From DASSTJ01 sp035707965 (lineage in GTDB: Bacteria; Actinomycetota; Actinomycetes; Actinomycetales; Angustibacteraceae), in contig DASSTJ010000086.1 in NCBI GenBank assembly GCA_035707965.1, positions 1 to 34,144 of the forward strand: 34,144 bases of DNA. The letters are read 5' to 3'. The notes beneath the pieces were generated by a model that saw only the letters and a program-made list of their open reading frames with translations, had not been told where the DNA came from and made no database searches. This document shows, piece after piece, positions 1 through 7,384 of the stretch; positions within the stretch are counted from its first letter, which is position 1, and each line of letters opens with the position of its first letter. The translations under genes were made by a program, and so were the position numbers.

Positions 1-30
1 CGTCGCGCGGTCGAACGTGACAGTCGCCAT
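1..30 (-). CDS. Sugar ABC transporter ATP-binding protein (MsiK/UgpC type), first 10 codons only
   Basis: Only the first ten codons lie in the window. Read on the minus strand from the ATG at 30-28 they give MATVTFDRAT. This matches the very conserved N-terminus of the multiple-sugar-import ATPases MsiK/UgpC/MsmK (family knowledge), which energise several sugar ABC importers in actinobacteria. A purine-rich GAAGGGA lies about 10 nt upstream of the ATG as a possible ribosome site. The gene is divergent from the LacI-type regulator at 231, which fits a sugar-uptake regulator and ATPase pair. The remainder is outside the window, so the assignment rests on ten residues and the neighbour. Confidence 0.6.
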   Translation of the reverse strand, partial: MATVTFDRAT

Positions 31-189
31 GACTGGTCCATCCCTTCACCGGCAGGAACGTGCCGGACGATCCGTTGTGACGGGGGGTCAGTGCTCTTCT
101 GTTGGGCCGGACGGCGCAGGTCGACCCTGCCGCACGCCGGTGTCGTGATACTGCCGCACCGCCCTCGGCTTTGGCTAGGCGGCCCGGAT

Positions 190-223
190 CTTGCCGCAAG
201 TTTCTGCAAGGCGGCCGTAAACT
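190..223 (+). promoter_or_regulatory. Putative operator and leaderless promoter of the LacI-type gene
   Basis: At 190-211 the arms CTTGC and GCAAG flank one base, and a second GCAAG follows 5 nt later. Such CTTGC/GCAAG repeats resemble the operators of actinobacterial MalR-type LacI regulators (family knowledge). A TANNNT-type hexamer, TAAACT (218-223), lies 7 nt before the ATG at 231. No Shine-Dalgarno sequence is near that ATG, so the transcript is probably leaderless. The repeat occupies the -35 region, so binding would repress the regulator's own gene and possibly the divergent ATPase gene. Confidence 0.45.
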
Positions 224-230
224 TCGCCGC

Positions 231-1244
231 ATGAGAGCGCGACTGGCGGACATCGCGGACCAGGCCGGCGTCAGCGAGGCCACCGTGAGCCGCGTGCTCA
301 ACGGCAAGCCGGGCGTCGCCGACGCCACGCGGCAGACCGTGCTGACCGCCCTCGACGTGCTGGGCTACGAGCGGCCCAGCCGGCTGCGCCGCAAGAGCGC
401 CGGACTGATCGGGCTGGTCGTCCCCGAGCTCACCAACCCCATCTTCCCCGCGTTCGCGCAGAGCATCGAGACGGCGCTGGCCCGGCAGGGCTACACGCCG
501 GTGCTGTGCACCTCGACGCCCGGTGGCGTCCATGAGGAGGAGTACACGCAGATGCTGCTCGAGCGCAGCGTCAGCGGCATCATCTTCGTCTCCGGCCTGC
601 ACGCGGACGCCGGTTCCGACCACGCCTCCTACCGCGACCTCACGGCCCGAGGCCTGCCGATCGTCCTGGTCAACGGCTACGCCGACGACATCGAGGCTCC
701 GTTCGTCTCGACCGACGACCACGCGTCGTCCGAGCTGGCCGTGGCGCACCTCGCCGCTCTGGGTCACCGCTGGATCGGGCGGGCGATCGGCCCCGAGCGC
801 TTCGTGCCGGCCATCCGCAAGATCGCCGGGTTCCGCCAGGCCATGGCGGGACTCGGTTTCGGTGACGACGTCGAGCCGCTGATCGAGCGCTCGCTGTTCA
901 GCGTCGAGGGCGGGCAGGCCGCGGCGTCCCGGCTGTTCGAGCGTGGCTGCACGGCGGTGGTGTGCGGGTCCGACCTCATGGCGCTCGGCGCGATCCGGGC
1001 CGCCCGCGCCGCCGGTCTGCGCGTGCCGCAGGACGTGTCCGTCGTCGGCTACGACGACTCGCCCCTCGTGGCCTTCACCGACCCGCCGCTCACCACCGTG
1101 CGGCAGTCCGTGCAGGGCATGGGGGAGGCGGCCGTGCGGGCGCTCATGGACGAGATCGCTGGCCAGCCGGCGCCCCGGGCCGAGTACGTCTTCCGACCCG
1201 AGCTCGTGGTGAGGGGTTCGACCGGTGCTGCGCCGCGCCGTTGA
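231..1244 (+). CDS. LacI-family transcriptional regulator (sugar-responsive)
   Basis: A 337-residue DNA-binding repressor of the LacI/GalR family. Residues 4-24 (RLADIADQAGVSEATVSRVLN) form the canonical LacI helix-turn-helix, followed by the hinge. The rest is a periplasmic-binding-protein-like effector domain starting GLIGLVVPELTNPIFPAF, with the typical VVGYDDSPL segment near the C-terminus. I chose the ATG at 231 because the family start lies just before the helix-turn-helix. The frame is open back to 102, but that extension is not regulator-like. The gene is divergent from an MsiK-type sugar ABC ATPase, and trehalose synthesis genes converge on it from the other side. The effector is probably an alpha-glucoside or a related sugar, by inference from the operator type and neighbours only. 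It is probably autoregulated through the repeat at 190-211. Confidence 0.9.
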   Translation: MRARLADIADQAGVSEATVSRVLNGKPGVADATRQTVLTALDVLGYERPSRLRRKSAGLIGLVVPELTNPIFPAFAQSIETALARQGYTPVLCTSTPGGVHEEEYTQMLLERSVSGIIFVSGLHADAGSDHASYRDLTARGLPIVLVNGYADDIEAPFVSTDDHASSELAVAHLAALGHRWIGRAIGPERFVPAIRKIAGFRQAMAGLGFGDDVEPLIERSLFSVEGGQAAASRLFERGCTAVVCGSDLMALGAIRAARAAGLRVPQDVSVVGYDDSPLVAFTDPPLTTVRQSVQGMGEAAVRALMDEIAGQPAPRAEYVFRPELVVRGSTGAAPRR

Positions 1245-1382
1245 CTTCTCGTGCGGGGCGGTCCGGACCCACGACCACCTCTGGCGGCTCTCACCCCGCT
1301 GGTTGCGTAGGTGCGTTGACTGGTTGCAGCACGTGCCGGGGGTTCGTCTTGCGCCGCCTGCCGGTGGTCGTCGGCCCGGGCC

Positions 1383-2171
1383 TCAGGTGGCGACCAGGGC
1401 GACGAGCGTGTGGAGCAGGTCGCGGACGGCGGCGGGGTCTGCCACGCGGTAGCGGGCCAGGGTGTCGCCGTCGCCGACCTTGACGCCCACGTCGTCCGGG
1501 CCGAGGACGGCGAAGGCGTGCTCGTCGGTGACGTCGTCGCCCACGTACAGGACGGCGTCGGCGGCGTAGGCGTCGCGAAGTCGTTGCAGCGCAGCACCTT
1601 TACCGGCCTCGACCACCGACGCCTCGACGACCTCCTTGCCCGGCGTCACGTGGACGCCGGCGCGGCCCTCCAGCGCAGCCAGTGCAGTGGTCGTCGCCTG
1701 CGCCGCCGACGCGCGGTCGTCGATGAGCCGCGTGTGCAGGACCACGGACGCCGGCTTGCGTTCCAGGTGCGCCCCGGGGAGGCCGCGGACGACGCCCTCC
1801 AGCACGGCGGTGACGTCGGCGAGCCGAGCCCGCGCCGCGTCGTCCAGGCCCGCCGGGCCGCCGTCGTCGACCTCGGAGCCGTGACTGCCCACGAGCACCA
1901 GGTGCTCGGACGGATGCGCTCCGCTGACCGACGCGAGGTCAGCGCGAGACCGCCCCGACACCAACGCGGTGACGACACCGTCGACCCGCGACAGCTGCTC
2001 GATCGCGGCGACCGAGCCGGGCAGCGGGCGGGCGTCCTCGGGCCGTGGCACGATCGGCGCCAGCGCGCCGTCGAAGTCGAAAGCGAGCAGCAACGGACGC
2101 CGAGAACCCAGGCGCCGCAACGCCTCCACGAGGTCGTCGGGCAGCACCGGACGGTCGCCGACGGGCATCAT
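1383..2171 (-). CDS. otsB: Trehalose-6-phosphate phosphatase
   Basis: A 262-residue HAD-superfamily phosphatase that converts trehalose 6-phosphate to trehalose, the second step of the OtsAB pathway. Visible HAD motifs are DFDGALAPI (motif I with the nucleophile Asp), LVSGR (motif II region), KGAALQRL (motif III Lys) and YVGDDVTDEHAF (motif IV, GDDxTDE), in the order and spacing of OtsB. The motif I residue after DFDG is Ala rather than the common Thr; the catalytic Asp pair is kept. The ATG at 2171 overlaps the otsA stop as ATGA, so the two genes are translationally coupled. A second in-frame ATG follows directly at 2168. The gene converges on the LacI regulator with about 140 bp between them. 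Confidence 0.92.
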   Translation of the reverse strand: MMPVGDRPVLPDDLVEALRRLGSRRPLLLAFDFDGALAPIVPRPEDARPLPGSVAAIEQLSRVDGVVTALVSGRSRADLASVSGAHPSEHLVLVGSHGSEVDDGGPAGLDDAARARLADVTAVLEGVVRGLPGAHLERKPASVVLHTRLIDDRASAAQATTTALAALEGRAGVHVTPGKEVVEASVVEAGKGAALQRLRDAYAADAVLYVGDDVTDEHAFAVLGPDDVGVKVGDGDTLARYRVADPAAVRDLLHTLVALVAT

Positions 2172-3643
2172 TGCTGCCGAGTGGCCGGGACGGACGCCGC
2201 GTCGTCCAGGTCGATGGCGCCCCGGGCGCAGCCGTCCAGCGCCTCGAGGAAGTCGTCGGCCCACTGCCGCACGTCGTTCTCGGCGACGCGCCGGCGCAAC
2301 GCCCGCATCCTTCGGCGCTTGACCGCGGGGTCGTCCTCGAGCGCCAGGCGGATCGTGTGCTTGAGCCCGTCGATGTCGTGCGGGTTGCAGATGTAGGCGG
2401 CGCCCAGCTCGCCCGCGGCGCCGGTGAACTCGCTCAGCACCAGAGCGCCCCCCAGGTCCCACCGGCAGGTCACGTACTCCTTCGCCACGAGGTTCATGCC
2501 GTCGCGCAGGGGTGTCACGAGCATGACGTCGGCAGCCAGGAACATCGCCGCCATCTCAGCGCGCCCGTACGACTGGTGCAGGTAGTGGATGGCCGGCGTG
2601 CCGAGCTGGCCGAAGTCGCCGTTGGTGCGGCCCACCGTCACCTCGACCTGCTCGCGGAGCCGGACGTAGGCGCTGACGCGCTCGCGGCTCGGGGTCGCCA
2701 CCTGCACGAGGACCGTGGTGGGCGGCGCGATGATGCCGTCGATCAGCATCTCCTCGTACGCCTTGAGCCGGTGCCGGATGCCCTTGGTGTAGTCGAGCCG
2801 GTCGACCCCGAGCAGCAGGTGCTCCGGGTTGCCCAGCTCGGCCCGGATCTCCTTGGCCCGCTGCTGCACCTCGGGAGTGCGCGCCAGCTCCTCCAGCGAC
2901 CGGACGTCGATCGAGATGGGGAACGGCATCGCCCGCACGACTCGGTCGTCGCCGTCCCGACCCGGCACGCGCACCTTGCTGCCCTTGGTCGACATGCCGA
3001 GCAGCCGGCGGCACACGCGGAGGAAGTTGTCGGCGTCCGCCTTGCGCTGGAAGCCCAGCAGGTCGGCGCCGAGCAGTCCCTCGACGATGGCTCGCCGCCA
3101 CGGCAGCTGGGCGAACAGCTCGACCGCCGGGAACGGGATGTGGTTGAACCAGCCGATCTTCACGTCGGGACGCAGCACGCGGACCATCGCGGGGACGAGC
3201 TGCAGCTGGTAGTCGTGGATCCACACCGTGCCGCCCGGCGCCACCAGCTCGGCGGCGATCTCGGCGAAGCGGCGGTTCACGCGGCGGTAGCCGTCGTACC
3301 AGCGACGCCGGTAGCGCGGCGGCACGATGACGTCGTGGTAGAGCGGCCACAGCGTCTCGTTGCTGAACCCCTCGTAGTGGTCCTCCACGTCCTGCTCGCT
3401 CAGCGGCACCGCGTGCAGGTGCATGCCGTTCTCGTCGAACGGCTCCGGAGCCTCACCCGGGTCGCCGGACCAGCCGACCCACGCGCCGCCGCGACCGGGC
3501 ATCACCGACTCCATCGCGGTGACCAGGCCGCCCGGGCTCTGCTGCCAGGTGATCGTGCCGTCGTCCTCTACCACGCGGTCGACCGGCAGGCGGTTCGCGA
3601 CGACGACGAGGTCGTACGTCGGTGACCTGGCGCCCTTCGGCAC
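2168..3643 (-). CDS. otsA: Trehalose-6-phosphate synthase
   Basis: A 491-residue GT20 glycosyltransferase joining a nucleotide-activated glucose and glucose 6-phosphate to trehalose 6-phosphate in the cytoplasm. Family motifs appear in order: VVANRLPV near the N-terminus, the SPGGLV loop, VWIHDYQLQLVP, GWFNHIPFP, GVDRLDYTKGI (the Arg/Lys pair contacting the nucleotide-sugar phosphates) and DGMNLVAKEYV. The length is normal for the bacterial enzyme. The start is the GTG at 3643, with GAGGAG about 11 nt upstream. A TAGGCT hexamer (plus-strand 3696-3701) could be its -10 box. The last ~20 residues are non-conserved and acidic. The first gene of an otsA-otsB operon, it serves stress-protectant and trehalose synthesis. 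Confidence 0.95.
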   Translation of the reverse strand: MPKGARSPTYDLVVVANRLPVDRVVEDDGTITWQQSPGGLVTAMESVMPGRGGAWVGWSGDPGEAPEPFDENGMHLHAVPLSEQDVEDHYEGFSNETLWPLYHDVIVPPRYRRRWYDGYRRVNRRFAEIAAELVAPGGTVWIHDYQLQLVPAMVRVLRPDVKIGWFNHIPFPAVELFAQLPWRRAIVEGLLGADLLGFQRKADADNFLRVCRRLLGMSTKGSKVRVPGRDGDDRVVRAMPFPISIDVRSLEELARTPEVQQRAKEIRAELGNPEHLLLGVDRLDYTKGIRHRLKAYEEMLIDGIIAPPTTVLVQVATPSRERVSAYVRLREQVEVTVGRTNGDFGQLGTPAIHYLHQSYGRAEMAAMFLAADVMLVTPLRDGMNLVAKEYVTCRWDLGGALVLSEFTGAAGELGAAYICNPHDIDGLKHTIRLALEDDPAVKRRRMRALRRRVAENDVRQWADDFLEALDGCARGAIDLDDAASVPATRQQ

Positions 3644-3810
3644 TGGCGGTCAGCTCCTCAGGGACGGGCGGCGGGACGTTCTGGGGTGGATGTCCAGCCT
3701 AGGCCGCGCGTGGACCTCCCGCAGCGGCGGGTTCGGCGTTACGGTGGGGCGCACCAGTTCGGCCCCCGCACATGGACCCCCGGGACGTCCGGGGCAGGAG
3801 GCGAGTACGG

Positions 3811-4239
3811 ATGCGCATCAACGACGTGATCCGCCGCAAGGGCAGCGACGTGGTGACGGTCAGGCCCGACGAGACGGTGCAGCGCCTGCTCGAGCTTCTC
3901 GCCGAGCACCGCATCGGCGCGCTCGTGGTCTCGGTGGACGGGGCGACCGTCGACGGCATCGTCAGCGAGCGCGACATCGTGCGGCAGCTGCACCACCGCG
4001 GGCCCGCGGTGCTCACAGCCGCCGTGCAGGAGATCATGACGACGGACGTCGAGACCTGCGACCTCGACGCCGACACGCAGCTGCTGGCCCGCCGCATGAC
4101 CGACCGACGGATCCGGCACGTGCCCGTGGTGCACGACGGCCGGCTGCAGGGCATCGTCAGCATCGGCGACGTCGTCAAGCAGCGTCTCGACGAGCTGCAG
4201 ACCGAGCGCGACAGCCTCGTCGGGTACCTGCAGTCCTAG
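3811..4239 (+). CDS. Two-CBS-domain protein
   Basis: A 142-residue cytoplasmic protein made almost wholly of one pair of CBS domains (residues about 7-62 and 76-130). Each shows the usual core: ALVVS..GTVDGIVSERDIV in the first and HVPVVHDGRLQGIVSIGDVV in the second. Free-standing CBS pairs usually bind adenine nucleotides and sense energy or redox state, but no partner enzyme is visible here. I chose the ATG at 3811 because AGGAGG lies 9 nt before it at 3796-3801. The in-frame upstream ATG at 3772 would add 13 unrelated residues. A TACGGT hexamer at 3740-3745 may be the -10. It is divergent from otsA and followed by a kinase gene with an apparently separate promoter. Confidence 0.85.
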   Translation: MRINDVIRRKGSDVVTVRPDETVQRLLELLAEHRIGALVVSVDGATVDGIVSERDIVRQLHHRGPAVLTAAVQEIMTTDVETCDLDADTQLLARRMTDRRIRHVPVVHDGRLQGIVSIGDVVKQRLDELQTERDSLVGYLQS

Positions 4240-4363
4240 CCCTCCGCCGGTTCTCGGGCGCCTCGTCGTCGCCAGCGCGTCGTCTCGTCGGCCACTCGGC
4301 CCCTCGCCCATGCCCGGCCCCCTCGACCGCGTCGACCTCCCGGGCTGAGGCGGTGATCTCGCG

Positions 4364-4369
4364 TACCGT
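4364..4369 (+). promoter_or_regulatory. Putative -10 box of a leaderless kinase transcript
   Basis: TACCGT (TANNNT) ends 6 nt before the GTG at 4376, and no Shine-Dalgarno sequence precedes that start. The same hexamer with the same spacing precedes the HMG-CoA lyase gene at 27091. No clear -35 was seen. Confidence 0.4.
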
Positions 4370-4375
4370 GACGAG

Positions 4376-6028
4376 GTGACCACGAGCGAGGCGGGCCAGG
4401 AGACCGCGCGGCTGGGTCCCTACCGGCTGCTGGGCCGCCTCGGCGAGGGCGGCATGGGCGTCGTGCACCTCGGTCTCGACCCCGCCGGGCGCGCCGTGGC
4501 GGTGAAGGTGCTCCGCGAGCACGTGGCGCACGACCCGGACGCCCGTGCCCGGCTGGCGCGCGAGGTCAGCACGCTGCAACGCGTCCGGCACCCGCTGGTG
4601 GCCGAGGTGATCGACGCCGACGTCGACGGGCCGCAACCCTTCGTGGTGACACGGTTCGTCAACGGGCCCCCGCTCGACGAGGTGGTGCGCGAGCACGGGC
4701 CGATGACGCCGGAGGCGCTGGTGGCGCTCGGCCGCGGGCTCTCCGAGGCGCTGCAGGCGATCCACGCCGCGGGAGTGGTGCACCGGGACCTCAAGCCCGG
4801 CAACGTCCTGCTGCTCGACGGCCGGCCGGTCGTCATCGACTTCGGCATCGCGCACGTCGCGGACGACGTCCGGCTCACCACTGTCGGGCTCGTCATGGGC
4901 ACCCCCGGGTACCTCTCGCCCGAGGTGGTGGACGGCGACGCCGTGACGACGGCGACCGACTGGTGGGGCTGGGCGGCCACGCTGGCCTTCGCCGCGAGCG
5001 GTCGGCCCCCGTTCGGTCGGGGCCCGATGGACGTCGTCATCGACCGGGTGCGTCGCGGCGACACCGACCTGGACGCCGTCGACGCGCGGCTGCGGCCGCT
5101 GCTCGCTGCCGCCCTCAGCGTCGACCCGGACGACCGGCCCCACGCCGACGAGGTGCTCGCCGGCGTGGAGCGCTACGCGGCGGGCGGCGACACCACGACC
5201 GTGCTGCGCCACGGTGGGGCCCCGACGCTGCCGGTGCGCTCCGACCCGACCTGGGTGGCACCGGTGGCCGGGCGCCTCGCCGGGACGACCGGGGTGGACG
5301 AGCGTCCGGCTGCAGCGTCGTCGCGCGTCCCGGCGCTGGCCGCCGCGGGGTCGCCGGTCGAGGGATCGCCGGTCGAGCGTGCGCCGGTCGAGCGTCCGCC
5401 CGGTCAGGGGGTGCCGCCCGCCGCGGTGCCGACGTCCGAGCAGCCGGGCCGGTCGCCCCGGACCGGCACCCTGCTCGCCGCGGTCGCGACCGTCGTGGCC
5501 GGCGCGGCCGCCTGGCCGGTGGTGACGGCGGCCGTGGTAATCGCGCTCATGGTGCTGGCGCGCACGGTCGACCGAGGGACGTCAGCGCTGGCACGGCGCC
5601 GGTACGAGCACGGCGCACGGCGCACCGACGGCCTGGTCGCGGTGGTGAGCTCGCCGTGGCACCTGCTCGCCGGCGTCCTCGCGACCCTGGTGACCGTGCT
5701 GCTGCCCGCCGCGCTCGGCCTGGCCACGGTCTTCCTCACGGGCCTGCTCCTGTCGCCCGACGGTCGCCCGTCACCCGGTTCGCAGCCCGCGGTCGCCGCG
5801 GGCGCGCTGGTGGCGCTCCTGGCCGCGTGGTGGGGCGCCGGCGGTCGGCCGCTGCGCCGGGGCAGCCGGGCGCTCGTCCGCGGGCTCGTGCCGGGCCGGA
5901 GCGCGCGCCTCGTCGTCCCGCTGCTGCTGCTCACCGCCGTCGCTGCCGCCTACCTGGCCTACCGCAGCGGCGCGCCCGACTGGACGCCGCTGCGCACGCT
6001 GCCCTTCGGCATCACGCCCCCTCGCTGA
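4376..6028 (+). CDS. Membrane Ser/Thr protein kinase without PASTA domains
   Basis: A 550-residue Hanks-type protein kinase. Visible motifs are the P-loop GEGGMGVV (about 23-30), Lys44 in AVKVL, HRDLKPGN (136-143), DFG (155-157) and GTPGYLSPE, so it should be active. After the kinase domain (to about 270) comes a Pro/Ala/Val-rich linker. It contains short repeats (SPVE, APVE) at about 320-345, encoded by near-identical GGTCGAG-containing units. Then come four or five hydrophobic segments from about 365 to the C-terminus. There is no PASTA or other recognisable extracellular sensor domain, so this differs from PknB and the signal it senses is unknown. The start is the GTG at 4376, probably leaderless. 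The gene converges on filP, and a long inverted repeat separates them. Confidence 0.9.
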   Translation: MTTSEAGQETARLGPYRLLGRLGEGGMGVVHLGLDPAGRAVAVKVLREHVAHDPDARARLAREVSTLQRVRHPLVAEVIDADVDGPQPFVVTRFVNGPPLDEVVREHGPMTPEALVALGRGLSEALQAIHAAGVVHRDLKPGNVLLLDGRPVVIDFGIAHVADDVRLTTVGLVMGTPGYLSPEVVDGDAVTTATDWWGWAATLAFAASGRPPFGRGPMDVVIDRVRRGDTDLDAVDARLRPLLAAALSVDPDDRPHADEVLAGVERYAAGGDTTTVLRHGGAPTLPVRSDPTWVAPVAGRLAGTTGVDERPAAASSRVPALAAAGSPVEGSPVERAPVERPPGQGVPPAAVPTSEQPGRSPRTGTLLAAVATVVAGAAAWPVVTAAVVIALMVLARTVDRGTSALARRRYEHGARRTDGLVAVVSSPWHLLAGVLATLVTVLLPAALGLATVFLTGLLLSPDGRPSPGSQPAVAAGALVALLAAWWGAGGRPLRRGSRALVRGLVPGRSARLVVPLLLLTAVAAAYLAYRSGAPDWTPLRTLPFGITPPR

Positions 6029-6052
6029 GGCGCCGCGCGCCACATCCGGCCA

Positions 6053-6111
6053 CCGTTTCGCGCGAAACGGGGCACCTGGGCCTCGGCGGGTGCCCCGTTC
6101 GGCGCGAAACG
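6053..6111. repeat. Long inverted repeat with an 18-bp palindrome (likely bidirectional terminator)
   Basis: Arms at 6054-6076 and 6089-6111 are 23 nt each and match at 21 positions, around a 12-nt loop. The left arm itself contains a perfect 18-bp palindrome at 6053-6070 (core GTTTCGCGCGAAAC). The inner 11 bp of the stem (AACGGGGCACC and its complement) pair perfectly. It lies between two convergent genes, 25 nt after the kinase stop and 5 nt past the filP stop. That position fits a terminator for both genes. No T-run is present, as is usual in this GC range. The palindrome shares its GTTTC...GAAAC half-sites with the ParB site parS, but the central four bases differ (GCGC for ACGT). Confidence 0.75.
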
Positions 6112-6115
6112 TGGG

Positions 6116-7309
6116 TCAGCCTCGGGTGGGTGCCTTCTCGTCGGCCCCGTCCTGCGCCGCAGCGGCGGCGGCGTCGTCGTCCTCGAGCGCGTCGGCGGCC
6201 TCCGCCTCGGTGAGGTCGATCTCGTCGCCGTCGGCGGTCATCTCGTCGCCCGCCGCCTGGTCGGTGGCCTCGGCCGTGTCGTCGGTAGCCGCAGCCGCGT
6301 CGGTCGTGCCCTCCTTCGCCGCGGCGTCGCCCGCTGCCGCGTCGTCCGCCTCGGCCGACTCGCCCTCCTCCTCACCGGTGAGGTGCAGCGCGGGCACCGG
6401 CGCGGTGCCGGAGAGGGTCGCGAGCATCTGACGCACGTTCGTCAGCTGGGCGTTGATGCTGTCGCGGCGCTGCGCGGCGGCCGCGAGCTCGCGGTCGGAC
6501 TCGGCGCGCACGCGCTCCGCTCGGGTCTGCGCCGCCGACACGATCTCGGCGGCCTTCTGCTGCGCCTCCTCGAGCTCGCGGGCGATCTGGGTCTGGGTGT
6601 CCCGCTGCTGGCGCTCGAGCTCCTGGCGAAGCGTGGTGGCCCGGTCCTGGACCGCCTCCAGCTCGGCCTCCGCCGCCGCGCCGCGCTCCATGAAGTCCTT
6701 CTCGGCCCGCTGGCGGCGCTGAGCCAGCGTGGTCTCGAAGTCCGCTGCGGCCTGCGCGGCCTTGGCGCGCTGGTTCTCGTACACGGCCTCCGCCTCGGCG
6801 CGGCGGGCGCTCGCGTCCCGGTCGGCGTCGTCCAGCATCTCGTCGGCCCGGCGCTTGGCGTCCTCGAGCAGACGAGCGACCTCGGCCTCGGTGGCGCTGC
6901 GACGGTCCGCGGCGTGCCGCTCAGCGTCCTGGGCCACCTTGCTGGCCGCCTCGTGCACGGACTGGCGGTGGGCCTCGGCGTCGGCGCGTGCCTTCTCGCG
7001 CAGCTCGGCGGCCTCCTCCTCGGCCAGCGCGAGCATCTGGCCGATGCGGGCGCCCAGGTCGGTGAACGTCGCCTGCACCGGCGCCGCGGGTGCGGCCGCG
7101 GCCTTCGGCTGGCGGTCGCGCTTGGCGAGCTCGTCCTGCAGCGCACGCACCTGCTGGGCCAGCTGCTGCGCCTGGGCCTGGGCCTTGGCGAGCTCGTCGT
7201 TCGCCGTCTGGACGCTGCCGGCCTGCTGGGTCAGCGCCCGCAGGCGTGCGTCGACCTCGGCAGGGTCGTAACCGCGCAGCACGGTGCGGAACGGGGCGTT
7301 GTCACTCAT
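6116..7309 (-). CDS. filP: FilP-like intermediate-filament-type coiled-coil protein
   Basis: A 397-residue protein. The N-terminus has a DivIVA-like motif, FRTVLRGYDPAEVDARL (about 7-23). A long Ala/Glu/Arg/Gln-rich coiled coil runs to about 300. It ends in RRDSINAQLTNVRQMLATLSG, which as I recall is nearly identical to the same region of Streptomyces FilP, as is the AAQAAADFET segment. FilP forms cytoplasmic filaments that stiffen the cell and works with the Scy/DivIVA polar complex (family knowledge). The upstream same-strand gene is Scy-like, the order known from Streptomyces. Unlike FilP (about 310 residues), this protein carries an extra C-terminal tail of about 85 very acidic Asp/Glu/Ala/Thr residues. 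The ATG at 7309 has an AGAAGG-type ribosome site. Confidence 0.85.
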   Translation of the reverse strand: MSDNAPFRTVLRGYDPAEVDARLRALTQQAGSVQTANDELAKAQAQAQQLAQQVRALQDELAKRDRQPKAAAAPAAPVQATFTDLGARIGQMLALAEEEAAELREKARADAEAHRQSVHEAASKVAQDAERHAADRRSATEAEVARLLEDAKRRADEMLDDADRDASARRAEAEAVYENQRAKAAQAAADFETTLAQRRQRAEKDFMERGAAAEAELEAVQDRATTLRQELERQQRDTQTQIARELEEAQQKAAEIVSAAQTRAERVRAESDRELAAAAQRRDSINAQLTNVRQMLATLSGTAPVPALHLTGEEEGESAEADDAAAGDAAAKEGTTDAAAATDDTAEATDQAAGDEMTADGDEIDLTEAEAADALEDDDAAAAAAQDGADEKAPTRG

Positions 7310-7384
7310 GGCCTTCTCGTCACCTCGGGGAGTCGATCGCTGGGTCGAGCACTGGAAGCTGGTCGCGCGGGCGGATCAGAGTCA

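Noticed and set aside
1410..3625. Long plus-strand open frames opposite otsA and otsB
   Set aside because: They are antisense shadows produced by high GC. The minus-strand frames carry full GT20 and HAD motifs, while these are His/Arg/Ala/Gly-rich with no domain.
3778..3795. GGACGTCC palindrome upstream of the CBS gene as an operator
   Set aside because: Only 8 bp are perfectly palindromic, which is expected by chance at this GC content, and it sits in a leader without other signals.
6053..6070. Palindrome as a true parS site
   Set aside because: The four central bases differ from the highly conserved parS core, and position between convergent genes is better explained by termination. It is kept only as a question in the findings.
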